DNA of 7,122 nt from Clostridia bacterium. GTDB lineage: Bacteria > Bacillota_A > Clostridia > Oscillospirales > CAG-272. The notes below the pieces were generated by a model that searched no databases, had not been told where the DNA came from, and saw only the letters and a program-made list of their open reading frames with translations. Below, in pieces: positions 5,767 through 7,122 of the stretch (position 1 is its first letter; each line of letters opens with the position of its first letter). Made by a program: the position numbers and the translations under genes. The stretch covers positions 1 through 7,122 of the forward strand of contig JAGBUD010000154.1 of the NCBI GenBank assembly GCA_017630995.1, in the 5' to 3' direction.

Positions 5767-5795
5767 ATTCTATCACATTTTGATATAAAATACAA
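5767..5795 (-). promoter_or_regulatory. Promoter of queT
   Basis: On the minus strand TAGAAT (5772-5767) is preceded by TGA, giving an extended -10. The -35, TTGTAT, lies 17 bp upstream and is weak, as extended -10 promoters allow. Transcription would start at about 5760, exactly where the first stem of the leader structure begins. Confidence 0.55.
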
Positions 5796-5886
5796 GACAA
5801 TTTTGAAAAATATAGAAAACAAAGTCAAAAAAACACAGTTTTCTTTGTTTTTTACCATTATAATCCCTTTTTGCCTTAAAGTAATT

Positions 5887-5915
5887 ATGGCATTATTTTG
5901 CTGTATGTGTATAAT
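5887..5915 (+). promoter_or_regulatory. Promoter of the mecA-like gene
   Basis: A perfect -10 TATAAT (5910-5915) has a modest -35, ATGGCA (5887-5892), at 17-bp spacing. It lies only about 20 bases before the start codon, so the transcript would begin near 5922, close to the ribosome binding site AAGGAG (5924-5929), with a leader of about a dozen bases. It is divergent from the queT promoter about 95 bp away. Confidence 0.55.
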
Positions 5916-5934
5916 ATAATAAGAAGGAGTAGAT

Positions 5935-6486
5935 ATGGAGTGTCTTATTATTAACGAAAATAAAATGAAAATAATGCTTGACGAAAAAGAGGTTAGGGAA
6001 TACGGAATAGACTGTGAGGGCGCAGACTACTCGGACCCTAAAATAAGAAAAGCCTTTTGGAAAATACTAGACAAGGCAAGAGATATTTCTGGCTTTAAGG
6101 TCAGCGGAGAAAAAATGCTCATTCAGTATTACCCCTCAAAATCGGGTGCCGAAATATTCGTCACAAAGCTCGGCAAGCTTTCTGTCGGAATTGAGAAAAA
6201 TATTGCAAAATCCGACAGCATTACGATGCTTTCCTCTAAAAATATGATATATAGATTTGACGACGTTGACAGCATAGTTAAGCTTTACCGTGAAATAGAA
6301 AAGAAAATTCCCGATTTTTGCGCGGAGATATACTCGCTTGATGGGGAAGAATATTATCTTTTCTTTGAGGAGAGGTGCGACAGTAATTCCGCATCTCAAT
6401 TTTTGCTCGTTTCGGAATTCGGTGAGGAAATGCCGCAAAATATGGAGAGCTACATAAAAGAGCACGGCTCGCGCTTTTCTCTTTAG
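5935..6486 (+). CDS. mecA: MecA-like adaptor protein for ClpC
   Basis: A 183-residue acidic protein matching the two-domain layout of MecA. The N-terminal domain (about 1-85) contains KMKIMLDEKEVREYGID near the start and GAEIFVTKLGKLS near its end, the positions where MecA proteins bind substrates. The C-terminal domain (about 104-183) starts at YRFDDVDSIVKLYREI and includes the EEYYLFFEE strand and a final SEFGEE...YIKEHG helix, the ClpC-binding part. In Bacillus, MecA delivers ComK and other proteins to ClpCP and helps assemble ClpC. The linker between domains is short, so the protein is smaller than Bacillus MecA. AAGGAG ends five bases before the start codon. The gene is a single transcription unit between queT and rpiB, with no competence gene nearby, so its client is unknown. 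Confidence 0.82.
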   Translation: MECLIINENKMKIMLDEKEVREYGIDCEGADYSDPKIRKAFWKILDKARDISGFKVSGEKMLIQYYPSKSGAEIFVTKLGKLSVGIEKNIAKSDSITMLSSKNMIYRFDDVDSIVKLYREIEKKIPDFCAEIYSLDGEEYYLFFEERCDSNSASQFLLVSEFGEEMPQNMESYIKEHGSRFSL

Positions 6487-6513
6487 AGTGAGCATAAAAT
6501 AAATCACTAAAAA

Positions 6514-6559
6514 TAAAAAAGCGAGGGCGGTGCGTGAAAGCGAAGCCCTCGTCTTTTTT
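6514..6559. terminator. Bidirectional terminator between mecA and rpiB
   Basis: CGAGGGC (6522-6528) pairs with GCCCTCG (6545-6551) around a 16-base loop. Six As precede the left arm (6515-6520) and six Ts follow the right arm (6554-6559). It serves the convergent mecA-like gene on the plus strand and rpiB on the minus strand. Confidence 0.85.
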
Positions 6560-6585
6560 ATGCTATCTGAAAAGCCAAGTAAAAA

Positions 6586-7041
6586 TTACTTTTGCTTTTT
6601 CTCAATGTCCGTTATCATATTAACACGCATTTCGTGTCTTCCGCCCGCTTCAAATTCTGCGGCAAGAAATGAATCCACAATGTCTTCGGCAAGGCAAGAG
6701 CCGATTACGCGCGCGCCCATACAAAGCACGTTTGCGTTGTTATGAACTCTTGTCATTCTCGCGGAAAACGTATCGGAGCAGAGTGCCGCACGGATTCCGT
6801 TATACTTGTTTGCACACATAGACATACCGATACCCGTTCCGCAAATGAGGATACCGTATGAATTCTCTGTGTCCTCAAGCACCTTTTCGCAAACTGCGGA
6901 AGCATATTCGGGGTAGTGGCTTGATTTTGAATCGAATGCGCCCATATCGAAAACCGTGTATCCCTCGGCGGTAAGCTTTTCCTTTATATGCTCTTTAAGC
7001 TCAAATCCTGCGCTGTCCGCGCCCATAAAAATCTTTCTCAT
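6586..7041 (-). CDS. rpiB: Ribose-5-phosphate isomerase B (RpiB/LacAB family)
   Basis: A 151-residue cytosolic isomerase that interconverts ribose 5-phosphate and ribulose 5-phosphate in the pentose phosphate pathway; length and layout match E. coli RpiB throughout. Visible key residues are Asp9, catalytic Cys67 and Thr69 in ILICGTGIG (64-72), His100 in RVHNNANVL for ring opening, and the arginine pair Arg135/Arg139 in GGRHEMRV that holds the phosphate. One residue departs from the family: the usual Asp-His near the N-terminus is Asp-Ser (GADSAGFELK, Ser10). AAAGGA is about ten bases upstream of the start. The start codon overlaps the stop of the preceding gene in ATGA, so the two are translationally coupled. 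A related sugar-phosphate substrate (allose or galactose 6-phosphate) cannot be excluded. Confidence 0.92.
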   Translation of the reverse strand: MRKIFMGADSAGFELKEHIKEKLTAEGYTVFDMGAFDSKSSHYPEYASAVCEKVLEDTENSYGILICGTGIGMSMCANKYNGIRAALCSDTFSARMTRVHNNANVLCMGARVIGSCLAEDIVDSFLAAEFEAGGRHEMRVNMITDIEKKQK

Positions 7042-7122
7042 TGTTCTTTGTTCCTTTCAAGTCTTTCTCTTTCAGCCTGCGGCATACGCAGATATGACGG
7101 CAAAAGCTCTCTGTCCGTAAGA
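7038..7122 (-). CDS. tsaB: C-terminal end of probable TsaB (tRNA t6A synthesis), partial
   Basis: Only the last 27 codons are inside the window. They encode a tail with ELLPSYLRMPQAERERLE near its middle, which resembles the conserved end of TsaB, where a PxYLRxxQAERE segment is typical. TsaB is the structural partner of TsaD in making the N6-threonylcarbamoyl modification at position 37 of ANN-decoding tRNAs. The stop codon TGA (7040-7038) overlaps the rpiB start codon by four bases (ATGA), so the gene lies in the same operon. The identification rests on a short segment and the rest of the gene lies beyond the right edge. Confidence 0.7.
   Translation of the reverse strand, partial: LTDRELLPSYLRMPQAERERLERNKEQ

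Noticed and set aside
5688..5858. N-terminal extension of the queT frame to 5858
   Set aside because: It would cover the predicted promoter and the leader structure, encodes a sequence unlike QueT, and the family start fits ATG 5687.

Overview
The window looks like chromosomal DNA from a low-GC Gram-positive bacterium, most likely an uncultured gut-type clostridium. The grounds are strong AGGAG-type ribosome binding sites, TTGACA/TATAAT promoters with A/T-rich surroundings, many U-tailed hairpin terminators, a MecA adaptor homologue (a Bacillota family), a QueT-type queuosine-precursor transporter, and the end of a tsaB gene overlapping rpiB. No phage, plasmid, CRISPR or transposase gene is visible, so this is mostly ordinary core and accessory genome. 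The lineage is an inference from gene content, not from a marker gene.

Layout. Positions 1-255 hold no convincing gene. They contain three terminator-like hairpins around a GC-richer, inverted-repeat-rich stretch that looks like a dispersed intergenic element. From 265 a promoter drives a three-gene operon on the plus strand: a TetR-family regulator (336-899), a DrrA-like ABC ATPase (901-1629) and an ABC-2 permease (1626-2357). The last two overlap by four bases. This is probably a self-regulated efflux unit, and a tandem repeat plus a near-palindrome at its promoter is a candidate operator. Next come two single-gene plus-strand units, each with its own extended -10 promoter and its own terminator: a Cof-type HAD phosphatase (2498-3319) and a cytosolic Cys-type sulfatase (3558-5135).

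The second half is a mosaic of convergent and divergent units. queT (5202-5687) is on the minus strand and shares a bidirectional terminator with the sulfatase. Its leader is about 73 nt, begins almost exactly at the predicted transcription start, and folds like a preQ1 riboswitch that would hide the ribosome binding site. Divergently, a mecA-like adaptor gene (5935-6486) runs on the plus strand and converges on rpiB (6586-7041, minus strand) through a second bidirectional terminator. rpiB overlaps by four bases the end of a gene entering from the right edge, whose 27 visible residues look like the C-terminus of TsaB.

Functional picture. There is a small drug- or lipid-export module with its repressor, sulfate-ester hydrolysis, queuosine-precursor uptake under RNA control, Clp-protease adaptor function, and a tRNA-modification/pentose-phosphate operon. 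The most interesting items are the preQ1-type leader, the hairpin-rich element at the left edge, and an Asp-Ser motif in RpiB where the family normally has Asp-His.
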